Of a stretch of DNA of 64,000 nucleotides, positions 16,191 to 25,880 are shown piece after piece. Origin of the DNA: an uncultured Flavobacteriales bacterium (GTDB lineage Bacteria; Bacteroidota; Bacteroidia; Flavobacteriales; Crocinitomicaceae). The position numbers were made by a program, and so were the translations under genes. Under the pieces are notes generated by a model. That model ran no database searches. It was not told the origin of the DNA and was given only the letters and a program-made list of their open reading frames with translations. Positions within the stretch are counted from its first letter, which is position 1, and every line of letters begins with the position of its first letter. The DNA lies in contig CAMLRS010000011.1 of assembly GCA_946482515.1 (NCBI GenBank), forward strand, positions 1 to 64,000, read 5' to 3'.

Positions 16191-17372
16191 TTATGCGAGA
16201 TTCTCGATGATCATAGCTGAAGCACCGCCACCGCCGTTGCAGATTCCTGCGCCGCCGATCTTTCCGCCGTTTTGTTTCAACACGTTGATCAGGGTTACGA
16301 TGATACGCGATCCGGAGTTGCCAAGTGGGTGACCGAGTGCTACTGCACCACCGTTCACGTCTACTTTTTCCGGGTTCAGGCCGAGGATTTTCGTGTTAGC
16401 GATTCCCACAACGGAGAATGCCTGGTTCAATTCCCAGAAATCAACCTGATCGGTTTTCAGACCTGCTTTTTCCAGTGCTTTCGGAACAGCCAGGGAAGGA
16501 GAAGTGGTGAACCACTCCGGAGCTTGTGCTGCATCAGCGTAGCTCACGATTTTTGCAATTGGCTTCAGACCGTATTTTTCAACAGCTTCTTTCGACGCCA
16601 GGATCAGTGCAGAAGCACCGTCGTTGAGTGTGGAAGCGTTCGCCGCTGTGATCGTTCCTTCTTTATCGAATGCCGGACGCAGGGAAGGGATCTTGTCGAG
16701 GAACACGTTTTTGTATTCTTCGTCTTCTTCGATCACGATCGGATCGCCTTTGCGCTGCGGCACGGAAACACCTACGATCTCATCCTTGAATTTGCCAGCC
16801 TGCCATGCAGCAGCAGCACGCTTGTAGGAAGTGATCGCGAAATTATCCTGGTCTTCGCGTGTAATGTTGTATTCTTTCGCACAGAGCTCAGCGCAGTTAC
16901 CCATCGGCACTTTGCTGTATACATCCAGCAAACCGTCTTTGGTGATACCGTCGAGCATGGTGATGTTACCGAATTTTACGCCGTTGCGGCCATCGATGTA
17001 GTGTGGAGTCATGCTCATGTTTTCCATTCCGCCCGCTACAACCACCTGGTTGTCACCAGCAAGGATCGTCTGAGCGCCGAGCATGATCGCTTTCATACCG
17101 GAAGCACACACTTTATTTACAGTCGTACAGGCAACGTTTTGTCCAAGTCCGGCGCCTAGAGCAGCCTGACGAGCCGGTGCCTGTCCAACACCTGCCTGGA
17201 GAACATTCCCCATGAACACTTCGTCGATGATGGAAGGATCAACGTTTCCTTTTTCCAATGCACCTTTGATAGCAACAGATCCGAGCTGAGTAGCCGGAAT
17301 AGTGGATAAACCACCCATGAATGCTCCCATCGGGGTTCTAACGGCAGCAATGATATAGACTTCTTTCGACAT
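16191..17372 (-). CDS. Acetyl-CoA C-acetyltransferase (thiolase)
   Basis: A 393-aa thiolase for reversible condensation or cleavage of acetoacetyl-CoA and 3-ketoacyl-CoA. Nucleophile Cys89 lies in NKVCASGMKA; His348 in ALGHPLGNSG and Cys378 in GICNGGGGAS are the other catalytic residues, at the same positions as in the classical biosynthetic enzyme. The ATG opens MSKEVYIIAAVRTPMGAF, the family start. Monocistronic, ended by a strong terminator. Biosynthetic versus beta-oxidation use cannot be told from sequence alone. Confidence 0.94.
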   Translation of the reverse strand: MSKEVYIIAAVRTPMGAFMGGLSTIPATQLGSVAIKGALEKGNVDPSIIDEVFMGNVLQAGVGQAPARQAALGAGLGQNVACTTVNKVCASGMKAIMLGAQTILAGDNQVVVAGGMENMSMTPHYIDGRNGVKFGNITMLDGITKDGLLDVYSKVPMGNCAELCAKEYNITREDQDNFAITSYKRAAAAWQAGKFKDEIVGVSVPQRKGDPIVIEEDEEYKNVFLDKIPSLRPAFDKEGTITAANASTLNDGASALILASKEAVEKYGLKPIAKIVSYADAAQAPEWFTTSPSLAVPKALEKAGLKTDQVDFWELNQAFSVVGIANTKILGLNPEKVDVNGGAVALGHPLGNSGSRIIVTLINVLKQNGGKIGGAGICNGGGGASAMIIENLA

Positions 17373-17516
17373 AGCTTTTTAATGTTAAACGAGGCGAATT
17401 TACCTCTTTTTTTGGCAATACGATCGCTAATCAACAGGAAGCTTTTAATTAATAAAAGAGTTCCGTAATTTTCAAAATTGACACTTTCGTTATTTTTGCC
17501 ACAAATAAACACCTAT

Positions 17517-18470
17517 ATGAAAAGATATTTGTTGACACTATTCACAATCGGACTGTTTCAACTTGCTTTCAGTCAGGACGATCCGAAACTCAAGATCATC
17601 GATTCTATTGTAAGCAAGAGTCCCTGGACGGTTAAAATCATCTCCGGATTGAACGGTACACAGACCTCTTTTGTGAACTGGGCGGCCGGTGGACGCAACA
17701 ACGTTTCGGTACTTGGTTTTGTAGACGCCAGCGCGAAATACATGAAAGACCGCATCAAGTGGGACAGCGATGGAAAATATGCGCTCGGCGGAATGATTTA
17801 CCTGGATTCCACCGGAAGAAAAGAAGGTTTGCAAAAGACCGACGACCGTATCGAGATTTCAACTTCGTTCGGTTATGAATTCGAGAAAAAATGGTTCTAC
17901 ACGGCACTCGGCGGTTTCAAAACGCAGACACTCGATGGTTTCAATTATCCGAATGATTCCGTGCGGATCTCGACCTTTATGGCGCCAGCCTATGTAAATA
18001 TCTCACTTGGTATCGAATATGCGCCAACACCGGCTTTTTCGGCTTATTTATCACCACTAGCGGGCAAAATTACCATCGTGAACGACGAAGTGCTGGCGGC
18101 ACAGGGCGCGTTTGGCGTAGATCCGGGTATCATCGATACCAATGGGATCATTCTGAAGCAAGGAAAAAGGGGCCGGTATGAACTGGGAGCTTATTTCCGT
18201 CTGAAATTCCAGAAAACCCTCGCTAAGAACATCGAGATGAAGACACGCGTTGAATTGTTCTCCAACTACATGAACAATCCGCAGAACATCGATGTAAATG
18301 CAGAGAATATCTTCAACTTTAAAGTGAACGACTGGTTTTCGGCTTCCCTGATCTGGAATCTGCTTTATGACGACGACATCACCATCACCGACCGCAACGG
18401 CAACACCGGACCGCGCACGCAGTTCAAATCCGTACTGGGAGTAGGGATTTCGTATACGATAACGAATTAA
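17517..18470 (+). CDS. DUF3078 family outer-membrane beta-barrel protein
   Basis: A 317-aa protein with signal peptide MKRYLLTLFTIGLFQLAFSQ and the DUF3078 hallmark LNGTQTSFVNWAAGGRNNVS. Amphipathic strands follow (GGFKTQTLDGFNY, RYELGAYFRLKFQ) and it ends GVGISYTITN. Probably an outer-membrane protein; function unknown. The start is set at the signal peptide rather than the in-frame upstream ATG at 17478. A TATTTTTG box at 17491-17498 is a candidate -7 element. It is divergent from the thiolase. Confidence 0.88.
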   Translation: MKRYLLTLFTIGLFQLAFSQDDPKLKIIDSIVSKSPWTVKIISGLNGTQTSFVNWAAGGRNNVSVLGFVDASAKYMKDRIKWDSDGKYALGGMIYLDSTGRKEGLQKTDDRIEISTSFGYEFEKKWFYTALGGFKTQTLDGFNYPNDSVRISTFMAPAYVNISLGIEYAPTPAFSAYLSPLAGKITIVNDEVLAAQGAFGVDPGIIDTNGIILKQGKRGRYELGAYFRLKFQKTLAKNIEMKTRVELFSNYMNNPQNIDVNAENIFNFKVNDWFSASLIWNLLYDDDITITDRNGNTGPRTQFKSVLGVGISYTITN

Positions 18471-18482
18471 TTAGCAATGATC

Positions 18483-18527
18483 AATTATAAATTATGAAGA
18501 TTGAGTCCCCCTTCATAATTTATAATT
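18483..18527. repeat. 16-bp AT-rich inverted repeat
   Basis: AATTATAAATTATGAA (18483-18498) and its exact complement (18512-18527) around ATTGAGTCCCCC-like loop. It is related to the AATGCATAATTC spacer family found elsewhere in the window. It could also serve as a weak terminator for the DUF3078 gene. Confidence 0.65.
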
Positions 18528-18587
18528 CCCGCATTCATAATTCGCATTGCTGCTTTGTGGTGAAAACCGTATTTTCGTGCAACTATA

Positions 18588-20672
18588 ATGTCCGGCTATT
18601 TCTCCGAAATATCTTTGTGGTGGCTTGTTCCGCTGGCGTTGCTCTGTGCAGGGCTTTCGTGGCTGTATTATAAGAAAGTCGCAGCAAACAGGGATTGGTC
18701 GAAGCCGCAGACACGGTTACTGACCGCTCTCCGGGCCATTGGATTGTTCCTGTTGTGCTTATTGCTGATCGGTCTGGTGTGGGAATCTGTTGAGTACCGC
18801 AAGGAAAAACCGCTTTTCATCACGCTGGTCGACCAGTCCGCTTCGATGAAGAATTACAGCGACAGCTCGAAGGTTACAGCACGCATCAACGAATTCAGCA
18901 AGCAGCTGGAAGAACGCTTTTCGGATCGGTTCGATCTCGTAACGCTTTCCATCGGTGAAAAAACGCGCGCTTTCAACAGTTTGCAGTTTTCCGATAAACA
19001 AACGGACCTCGCCGACGGCTTCGAGCACATCCGCGAATTGTATTTCAACCGCAACATTGGCGGAATCGTACTCATTTCTGACGGAAACTTCAACCATGGA
19101 ACGCACCCGATGTACAGCGCCGAGCGCATCGAGCTGACGCCTGTATTTACATTGGGAGTGGGAGACACCATCACGCGTCGCGACCAGGTGTTGCGCAGTG
19201 TGAATACCAACGAAGTAGCTTTTCTGAACAACCAGTTTCCGGTAGAAGCAACGGTCGATTTCAATCGTATTCCGGTTGGGCCGGCAACCGTTTCACTTCT
19301 TCACCAGGGACGCGTAATTGCTACGCAAACCGTTCAGTGTACGAATCCTATTTTCGATCAGCAGCAAGTGGTTTTTACGGTGGATGCGAAAGTGAAAGGC
19401 TTTCAGCGCTACACGGTGCAGGTAGAACAAAAAAGCGGCGAATTTTCGTATGAAAACAACCGCCAGTCGTGCTACATCGAAGTGGTCGATAACAAAAGCC
19501 TCATCTGCCTCTTGTCTTCGGCTCCGCATCCTGACCTGGCTGCGATCCGTGCTGTGTTGGAAGAAGACAAGCAAACGGCTGTTCAAAGCGGGTTGACAGC
19601 TGGTTATTCCTTGCCTAAAGAACGTCCGAGCCTCGTGGTCTGGTACGAAAACGGCACCAAGCCGAATCCGGAATTGTTTAAAACACTCAAAGAACGCAAA
19701 ATCCCGATTTTACTGATCGTAGGTCCAACAACCACAGCCGCTGTGCTGCGGTCGTATGATATAGGCCTCGGTTTGCCGTCCGGAAACCAGCAGGACGATG
19801 TACAAGCCACTGTTTCTTCCGGCTTTTCGGCATTCTCGTTCACCAGCTCGTTCACGGATGCGTTGCAGTACTATCCGCCACTCCGCACGAAATTCGGCAA
19901 CTACACACTTCCGGGCAATGCAGAGATCATGCTCACGCAGCGTATCGGGAATATTGCCAAGAAAGATCCGTTATTCTTCGTGACGCAGCGCAACGATACG
20001 CGCATAGGCGTATTGCTGGGCGAAGGCATCTGGCGCTGGAAAATCAAGGAATTCAGTCAGAAACACGCTATTGACGGTTTCCGCGAGTTTGTACAGAAAA
20101 CCGTGCAGTACCTCGTGGTGCGTCAGAACAACGAACCGCTGCGGGTAACTTTGCCGAAGCGTTTTACCGTTGCGGAAGACGTGGAAGTGAAAGCCGAGTT
20201 CTACAACGAAGCGATGGAGCTGATCACCACGCCGGAGCTGGTATTGGATCTGACAGCTGCAAACGGAAAGAAAACCCGCCTGGACTTTTCACCGATGAGC
20301 AATTTCTACAAGGTCAACGCCGGACAGCTCGAGCCGGGAACGTATTCCTGGGTAGTTACGGCGACGCACAACGGGAAAAAATACCGTAAATCAGGCGATT
20401 TCGTAGTCGAAGATATTTCCATCGAACAAGCCGATACGCGTGCTGATTTTTCTGTACTGAATCAATTGGCATCGCAATCGGATGGTTTGTTCCGTCCGCT
20501 GAATCGTTCAAATGAATTGCTCGACGCGCTGAAATCTCGCAGCGATATTGCAACGCTCCAATTCGCCGATTCCGGCTATACCGCACTGATAGACTGGAAA
20601 TGGATTTTCGTATTCCTCATCCTGGTCTTCGGAGCCGAGTGGTTCCTGCGCAGGTGGTGGGGCAGTTATTAA
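18588..20672 (+). CDS. VWA-domain membrane protein (BatA-like)
   Basis: A 694-aa protein. Two N-terminal helices (about 8-26 and 44-65) precede a von Willebrand A domain whose metal site is intact (LVDQSASM, the DxSxS motif near residue 83, and LISDGNFNHG). A long Ig-like beta region follows, and one C-terminal helix (WIFVFLILVFGAEWFL). This is the layout of the large BatA/VWA proteins of Bacteroidota, usually encoded near MoxR ATPases, which are absent here. The upstream 13-mer CTTTGTGGTGAAA (about 18553-18565) also recurs at repeat ends elsewhere. Function unknown. Confidence 0.85.
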   Translation: MSGYFSEISLWWLVPLALLCAGLSWLYYKKVAANRDWSKPQTRLLTALRAIGLFLLCLLLIGLVWESVEYRKEKPLFITLVDQSASMKNYSDSSKVTARINEFSKQLEERFSDRFDLVTLSIGEKTRAFNSLQFSDKQTDLADGFEHIRELYFNRNIGGIVLISDGNFNHGTHPMYSAERIELTPVFTLGVGDTITRRDQVLRSVNTNEVAFLNNQFPVEATVDFNRIPVGPATVSLLHQGRVIATQTVQCTNPIFDQQQVVFTVDAKVKGFQRYTVQVEQKSGEFSYENNRQSCYIEVVDNKSLICLLSSAPHPDLAAIRAVLEEDKQTAVQSGLTAGYSLPKERPSLVVWYENGTKPNPELFKTLKERKIPILLIVGPTTTAAVLRSYDIGLGLPSGNQQDDVQATVSSGFSAFSFTSSFTDALQYYPPLRTKFGNYTLPGNAEIMLTQRIGNIAKKDPLFFVTQRNDTRIGVLLGEGIWRWKIKEFSQKHAIDGFREFVQKTVQYLVVRQNNEPLRVTLPKRFTVAEDVEVKAEFYNEAMELITTPELVLDLTAANGKKTRLDFSPMSNFYKVNAGQLEPGTYSWVVTATHNGKKYRKSGDFVVEDISIEQADTRADFSVLNQLASQSDGLFRPLNRSNELLDALKSRSDIATLQFADSGYTALIDWKWIFVFLILVFGAEWFLRRWWGSY

Positions 20673-20698
20673 TGCATAATTCAGAATGCAGAATTCGT
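20672..20698. repeat. AATGCATAATTCAGAATGCAGAATTC spacer repeat
   Basis: Copy of the AT-rich intergenic repeat family, starting at the stop codon of the VWA gene. Compare 23461-23520 and 39797-39903. Confidence 0.6.
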
Positions 20699-20716
20699 CC
20701 GATACGGTGGGCAGCA

Positions 20717-23416
20717 TTACTCGAACGTCAGGCGTAATCCGAAATCCAGCGTGCCATCCTGGTAAGCTTTGTAATTGGTATGCCAGTAGTTATTGAAAAC
20801 ATAGAGGAATAGCTCGTCGAGTGAACCCAGTTCCCGTTTCCAGACTTTTGCCCCATTGACTTGCTGTTCGTTAATGATACCGCCAACTTCGAAAAGGTTC
20901 ACCATGGGCGATTCGATCGTGACGCGCAGGCTGTCGGAGATCAGGACCAGTTTGTCTTCGGTACAAATGAATTCCCTGTTTGATCCCGGAAGCTGATCAT
21001 GCAGCAGCGAAATGAGCGAATCGGAAGCGCCATAGGAAATATCAGACGTCTCGAAATTGAACGGAAGCGCGATGTGCATGGATTCTTTATTGCGCTCAAC
21101 TTTTTTGTCGATGTGATAACTGATCAGCAATTCCTTCTTGTTCCTGTTAAGCAGGTAGATAATACTGATGGCAGACATAGAGCCGAGCGAAGTCACGACA
21201 CGCACTGATTTAGCGTTTTTGGCATCCATGATTGTTTGGACAAGGCAGGAATCGGGTGTGCTGATGGCAGCCGTATTGGTCCCCAAAACATAAACAGGTG
21301 CAAACAGCGGATAGGTGGCGTTTTTTGTCGCGATGTCAATGCCGTTAACGATCAGCTTCGTTAATCCTCCTGTTTTCGGATCTACTTCAAAATCGCTTAT
21401 GGCTAATTTGCCCGGAGTCAGCTGGATTTCAGGCTCGCCAATGACTTCTTTCAATCGATCATATTGTGCCTGTGCCGAATCCAGGAACGATTTCTTGATG
21501 CGCCATTGTTCGGTGGTGAAGAAAATTTCCGGATCGGAAATGCTGCACCAGGATCCCCACGTGTGTTCGTGGAACAGGATAATGTTGCGATGGAGCGCGT
21601 GGAATGCTTCGGCATGGTTTTCATAAACACCGTTCTTTCTTGCCCGTTTTTCAAGCTCACTGGTCTTTGCCGAAAGCACACGGTTGCTCATTTCTTCGTG
21701 CGCAGTAGAGTAGGCCCCGTCTTCCCAGTAAGGAGAAATTTCACCTGTTTCAACCGGAAGAGTGGCGCCATAACGTTGCTCAAACTCACTGAATAAGCGA
21801 TCGACCGAGCTGAGCTCCAGTTGTGGTGAAACGAAACGCGCATTCCATTGATCTATGAAGGTACACAGATTCGTATCAACCGGACCGTTATCGGCTTTCT
21901 TCGTGTAACGCAGCTGCACCATTTCATACGGGTAGTTTTCGGCATCCAGCTCCAGGCAATAGTCCGTAATACGCTGTTCCCAGCCTTCTTCCTTGACGTT
22001 GTCGCGGATGTTGTGGAAATACGAATAGCCTTTTCCTGCTGTCCAGACCAATAGTTTCTTTGCAGAAGACGGTTCGGGCTTCCAGTAAAAAGCTTTATCG
22101 CCTTGTTCACGGATCACACCGCCTACGCGGTCGCCTTTGTCGGCATGGGTTTCAACATAGTTCGGCCCGAGCGACAGGTAGGAAATGTCGTTTTCTGTGT
22201 AGGCGTTCAGTGCAGCCCATGAAATGCCCGGAATGTCGGTGATCATAGCGTTTCTGATGGAAAAGCCGTAGTGTTTTTCCAGTCGCTTGGCGTATTCCAT
22301 CATCCAGTTCAGCTCTTCCGAACGCGCCAGACCTGTCAATACGTTGGCGTAATTGGCTGAAAGTACGATTGTGCCCGATTTGACTGCCTGAACGAATGCT
22401 GCTTCTTCTTCCGGAGTGGCTTCGTTTAGAAAATTTTCGACCGCCCACAGTGATTCAATGTGCCAGGTGGCTTGTTGCGTACGTTGATCACCGGCGATCC
22501 AGCGCAGTGCCGAGCGGATATTTTCGGTTTGAATGCGCTCGACTTCCGTTTGCAGGTGCGAATAGCCGATATCGTTATGGGAATGATGGACGATACAAAA
22601 GCGGTAAGAGCGAATGGGCTCCAGGCGAATGTCTGATCGAGCCGATTCCTGGGAAGTACCGAGCCAGAACAGAACGGCGTCGGTTCCTGTTGCCGTAACA
22701 GGATATACCGGTAGGCTGAGCTTGTTATAACCAGGAGTGACCAGAACAGTTGTATCAAAATGTGCCGATTGAATCTGCAGCTGCTGTGGCGTAGAAAATG
22801 GCTGATCGATGTAGATGTTCAGTTGACGTTTGTTCTCTTTTCGCGTAACGAGCTGTGTGGGCTCGGCAACGATTTTGAATCCTTTTTGATACATGAACAC
22901 CATGAGCCAGTCGCGGCTTTGCAGGTCTGCACCCTGAATTTCAAACTGCGCCTGTTGCTTTACAAGAGAAGCGGGCAGGGTGATGTACAATTTTCCGAAT
23001 GCGTCCTGGTTGACATCGTGATCCAGCACCTGAAGCTCTGCTTTTACTTTATCGATTGATGTACAGCTCCATTCCTGCCGGCCATCTGCTTTCGGATAAG
23101 TGGTCATAACAAGCAGCTCTTTTCCATTCAGCCGGACTACAAAACGACGCACACCGGAGCTGGTGCCTGTAGAATGCCCGATCAGGAGCTCATACGTGAC
23201 TTTTTTCTGTTTCTTCGAAGCCAAAGGCGCATTCCAGCTGATCGGGGAATTACCGTTGCAGCGTGTTAGCAGCGCGGTCTTTGCAAAACGATGATAAGGC
23301 GAGTAATAGGTGATTTCTTCTCCGGTCAGCTTATCGAGATAACCGTTCAGTGTATCGGATTGCCCGAAAACAAGGGTGCAGGAAAAAACGAACAGGAAAA
23401 AAAGGAGACGCGTCAT
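20717..23416 (-). CDS. GH38-like glycoside hydrolase (alpha-mannosidase family), secreted
   Basis: An 899-aa protein with signal peptide MTRLLFFLFVFSCTLVFGQ. After a beta-rich N-terminal 270 residues comes a GH38 catalytic segment: FCIVHHSHNDIGYSHLQTEV holds the metal-binding HxHxDxG-type motif, and AMITDIPGISWA fits the nucleophile-Asp region. NIILFHEHTWGSWC adds a further His region typical of the family. The C-terminal third is the usual beta domain. Mannosidase activity is inference; members with this insertion pattern may act on other glycans. The ATG at 23414-23416 is preferred to the one at 23467, which lies in repeat sequence. Confidence 0.82.
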   Translation of the reverse strand: MTRLLFFLFVFSCTLVFGQSDTLNGYLDKLTGEEITYYSPYHRFAKTALLTRCNGNSPISWNAPLASKKQKKVTYELLIGHSTGTSSGVRRFVVRLNGKELLVMTTYPKADGRQEWSCTSIDKVKAELQVLDHDVNQDAFGKLYITLPASLVKQQAQFEIQGADLQSRDWLMVFMYQKGFKIVAEPTQLVTRKENKRQLNIYIDQPFSTPQQLQIQSAHFDTTVLVTPGYNKLSLPVYPVTATGTDAVLFWLGTSQESARSDIRLEPIRSYRFCIVHHSHNDIGYSHLQTEVERIQTENIRSALRWIAGDQRTQQATWHIESLWAVENFLNEATPEEEAAFVQAVKSGTIVLSANYANVLTGLARSEELNWMMEYAKRLEKHYGFSIRNAMITDIPGISWAALNAYTENDISYLSLGPNYVETHADKGDRVGGVIREQGDKAFYWKPEPSSAKKLLVWTAGKGYSYFHNIRDNVKEEGWEQRITDYCLELDAENYPYEMVQLRYTKKADNGPVDTNLCTFIDQWNARFVSPQLELSSVDRLFSEFEQRYGATLPVETGEISPYWEDGAYSTAHEEMSNRVLSAKTSELEKRARKNGVYENHAEAFHALHRNIILFHEHTWGSWCSISDPEIFFTTEQWRIKKSFLDSAQAQYDRLKEVIGEPEIQLTPGKLAISDFEVDPKTGGLTKLIVNGIDIATKNATYPLFAPVYVLGTNTAAISTPDSCLVQTIMDAKNAKSVRVVTSLGSMSAISIIYLLNRNKKELLISYHIDKKVERNKESMHIALPFNFETSDISYGASDSLISLLHDQLPGSNREFICTEDKLVLISDSLRVTIESPMVNLFEVGGIINEQQVNGAKVWKRELGSLDELFLYVFNNYWHTNYKAYQDGTLDFGLRLTFE

Positions 23417-23460
23417 AATGTTGCAGTGTTTTTCACGGCCGAATATATGACTTAATACAG

Positions 23461-23520
23461 CATGCATAATTCAGAATGCACAATTATGCATGCTGCATTT
23501 TGAATTCTGTATTGAATTTC
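23461..23520. repeat. AT-rich inverted spacer repeat
   Basis: GCATGCATAATT (23461-23472) and AATTATGCATGC (about 23480-23491) form a 12-bp stem, followed by another diverged copy (TGCATTTTGAATTCTG). Same family as 20672-20698 and 39797-39903. Confidence 0.65.
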
Positions 23521-23600
23521 CAACCTTTTCAAAAAAACTCCATCCGCGATAAAATAAACGAAAAACCAGGGCGTTATAGGTGAAATGTTCTTTACAGCCT

Positions 23601-23753
23601 ATGGTAAAAAAATACGCAACGGATTCGCAGTCGAAAGAGGGAAAAATGTTAGTTACCCCATCGGCGGCGCTGGTTCAACACCTGCTGAACTACAGTAAGT
23701 CTTTGGAACCAACGAAACTGAAACACCGGAAGGTACTGGTGAATTTAAATTGA
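23601..23753 (+). CDS. Small conserved-looking 50-aa protein
   Basis: The frame reads MVKKYATDSQSKEGKMLVTP, then SAALVQHLLNYSKSLEPTKL and KHRKVLVNLN, stop TGA. Support for it being real: it ends 6 nt before a strong terminator, the sequence is basic with a predicted amphipathic helix, and LLNYSKSLE followed by a short VLVNLN strand is a pattern I recognise from short uncharacterised Bacteroidota proteins. It is the only plus-strand gene between two minus-strand genes. Function unknown. Confidence 0.7.
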   Translation: MVKKYATDSQSKEGKMLVTPSAALVQHLLNYSKSLEPTKLKHRKVLVNLN

Positions 23754-23757
23754 AAAC

Positions 23758-23787
23758 AAAAAAGCCCCGCTAAAACGGGGCTTTTTC
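23758..23787 (+). terminator. Bidirectional terminator
   Basis: AAAAAGCCCCG/CGGGGCTTTTT around TAAAA: an 11-bp stem with A tract before and T tract after. It serves the 50-aa gene on the plus strand and the M13 peptidase (stop 23807) on the minus strand. Confidence 0.9.
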
Positions 23788-23806
23788 ATTGGTATAAAGT
23801 TTTCGA

Positions 23807-25879
23807 TTACCAGATTCTGGCCACTTTCTTTTCCGTGTTACGCATTTTGTCGCCTTCTTTTACATCAAAAGCAGCAAAAAATTCAGGACAGTTCATCAGC
23901 GGGCCGTTTACGCGGTACATGCCCGGTGAGTGTGAATCGTTAGCTATGCGGTTCTTCAGCTCGGCTTCGGTGTAATTGATTTTCCAAAGTTGCGCATAGG
24001 CAATGAAGAAACGCTGTGCAGGCGTGAATCCGTCGCGCAATTCGCCACTCTTGAACTCAGCTGTTCGTGTGTAAGCATAATAGGCGAGGGTCAAACCACC
24101 CAGGTCGGCGATGTTTTCGCCCATCGTCAGATCCGGATTTACGCAGTTGCCTTCGATCGGGCAGAAGCCGGAGAAGGTTTCGCCAAGCGTTTTGGTGCGC
24201 TCCTCAAACAAGGTGCGGTCGTTTTCTGACCACCAGTTGGTAAAGCTGCCGTCGGCGGCAAATTTGGAGCCCATATCGTCGAAACCGTGCGTAAACTCGT
24301 GTCCGATCACCATTCCGATACGACCGTAGTTCACGGCGTCTTCGGCACGCACGTCGAAGAACGGCGGCTGCATGATGCCGGCCGGGAAAACGATCTCGTT
24401 GAGCAGCGGATGGTAGTAGGCATTCACCATATGCGCCGGCATGCCCCATTCTTTTTTATTGACAGGCTTGTTGAGCTTTGCCAGGTTTTCCTTCATGGAA
24501 TAGCGTGCGCAGTTGTCGAGGTTGCCTACGTAATCTGTTGCAGAGATTTCGATCACCGAAAGATCTTTCCATTCTTCCGGGAAACCGAGCTTGCGGCCAA
24601 TTGCGTGGAGTTTGGTCAAGGCTTGTTTTTTCGTGTCGTCCGACATCCATTCGAGGCCTTTGATGCGGTCTTCGAAGCTGGCCAGCAGGTTGTCGACCAT
24701 TTCGTTCACGCGGCGCTGTGCTTCTTCCGAATAGGAAACTTCCACAAACGCTTTTCCGAGCAGCTCGCCCAGTGGGGAATGGGTGATTTCTTCAATCGCG
24801 CGCTCATTCACCGGCTTCATTTCTTTTTTTCCGCTCAGTGTGCGCTGGTAGAAATCGAATTTAGCCTTCACGCAGCGCTCGTCCAGTGCATCGGCGTAAT
24901 GGTTGAGTGTTTTCCATGTGAGGTAAGTCGTCCAGTCTTCCATTGGCAGCTCGCCGATGAGGTTGTTGAGCTGGCGCAGGTAGGCAGGTTGGGAAACGAT
25001 AATGGTATCGAATGACTGGGAACCGAGCTCTGTCAGATAGCTCTCAAAACCGAAGCTCGGGAACAGCTTTTTCGCTTCTTTCATACTCATTTTGTTGTAC
25101 TGAGTCTCCGGAATACGCAGCTGTGCCGGTGTCATCATGGAATCTGCCAGGCGTGTTTCGAATTGGAGTACCATCTTCGCTTTGCTCTTGGCGCTGTTTT
25201 CCGATTCACCCATGATCTGGAAAATCTGGCTCACGTATTGAACGTAGGCGTCGCGCTCTTTTTGCTTGCTGTCGTGGAGGTAGTAATCGCGGTTTGGAAG
25301 TCCAAGGCCGCCCTGACCGATATAAGCAGCGTGTTTTTCCACGAGCTTCAAATCCTGATCAACACCAAAGCCAAACAGGGAATTGATACCGCATTTGTGT
25401 TGTTCGGCAACGACGCGTGCGATTTCCTCACGGGAACGGATACGACCGATCTTTTCCAGGCGGATTTTCACCGGACGAATGCCCAGCTGTTCGCGCATTT
25501 TTTCATCGGTGTAGGAAGTATAATAATCGCCCAGCAGCTGTGATTGCGATCCTTTACCTTTGGCAGGAGCTTCGATCTGCGCGCGCTCCAGGATGGCTGT
25601 CAGCTGACGCTTATTAGCCTGATCGAGCTCGTTGAAGCTGCCCCAGCGGGATTCGGAAGCCGGAACCGGGTTTTGCGCACACCAGGTACCGTTCGAAAAC
25701 TGGAAGAAGTCTTCCTGTGGACGAATGGATTGGTTCATATAGCTGGTGTTGACAGTCGTCTTGGAGCTTGCTACGCGATCGTCGTTCGCTTGCACCGTAC
25801 TGCCAGCTGTAGTCCCTGTTTTAGGAGTACAAGCCGTTGCGAGAAGTGCACCAGCGGCGATGAAATAGAAAATTTTCAT
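23807..25879 (-). CDS. M13 family (neprilysin/PepO-like) metallopeptidase, lipoprotein
   Basis: A 690-aa lipoprotein (MKIFYFIAAGALLATACTPK, lipobox Cys at 17). The N-terminal Peptidase_M13_N helical domain (about 50-430) is followed by the catalytic domain with HEFTHGFDDMG (zinc ligands and catalytic Glu), ENIADLGG (third ligand Glu) and the C-terminal substrate region. Length is normal for the family. It degrades peptides in the periplasm. The elaA gene stands one base upstream of its lipoprotein start, so the two are one transcript. The terminator at 23758-23787 closes the unit. Confidence 0.95.
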   Translation of the reverse strand: MKIFYFIAAGALLATACTPKTGTTAGSTVQANDDRVASSKTTVNTSYMNQSIRPQEDFFQFSNGTWCAQNPVPASESRWGSFNELDQANKRQLTAILERAQIEAPAKGKGSQSQLLGDYYTSYTDEKMREQLGIRPVKIRLEKIGRIRSREEIARVVAEQHKCGINSLFGFGVDQDLKLVEKHAAYIGQGGLGLPNRDYYLHDSKQKERDAYVQYVSQIFQIMGESENSAKSKAKMVLQFETRLADSMMTPAQLRIPETQYNKMSMKEAKKLFPSFGFESYLTELGSQSFDTIIVSQPAYLRQLNNLIGELPMEDWTTYLTWKTLNHYADALDERCVKAKFDFYQRTLSGKKEMKPVNERAIEEITHSPLGELLGKAFVEVSYSEEAQRRVNEMVDNLLASFEDRIKGLEWMSDDTKKQALTKLHAIGRKLGFPEEWKDLSVIEISATDYVGNLDNCARYSMKENLAKLNKPVNKKEWGMPAHMVNAYYHPLLNEIVFPAGIMQPPFFDVRAEDAVNYGRIGMVIGHEFTHGFDDMGSKFAADGSFTNWWSENDRTLFEERTKTLGETFSGFCPIEGNCVNPDLTMGENIADLGGLTLAYYAYTRTAEFKSGELRDGFTPAQRFFIAYAQLWKINYTEAELKNRIANDSHSPGMYRVNGPLMNCPEFFAAFDVKEGDKMRNTEKKVARIW

Positions 25880-25880
25880 G

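Noticed and set aside
24287..25015. 242-aa plus-strand frame opposite the M13 peptidase
   Set aside because: Antisense shadow; low-complexity FF/VV-rich translation without family.
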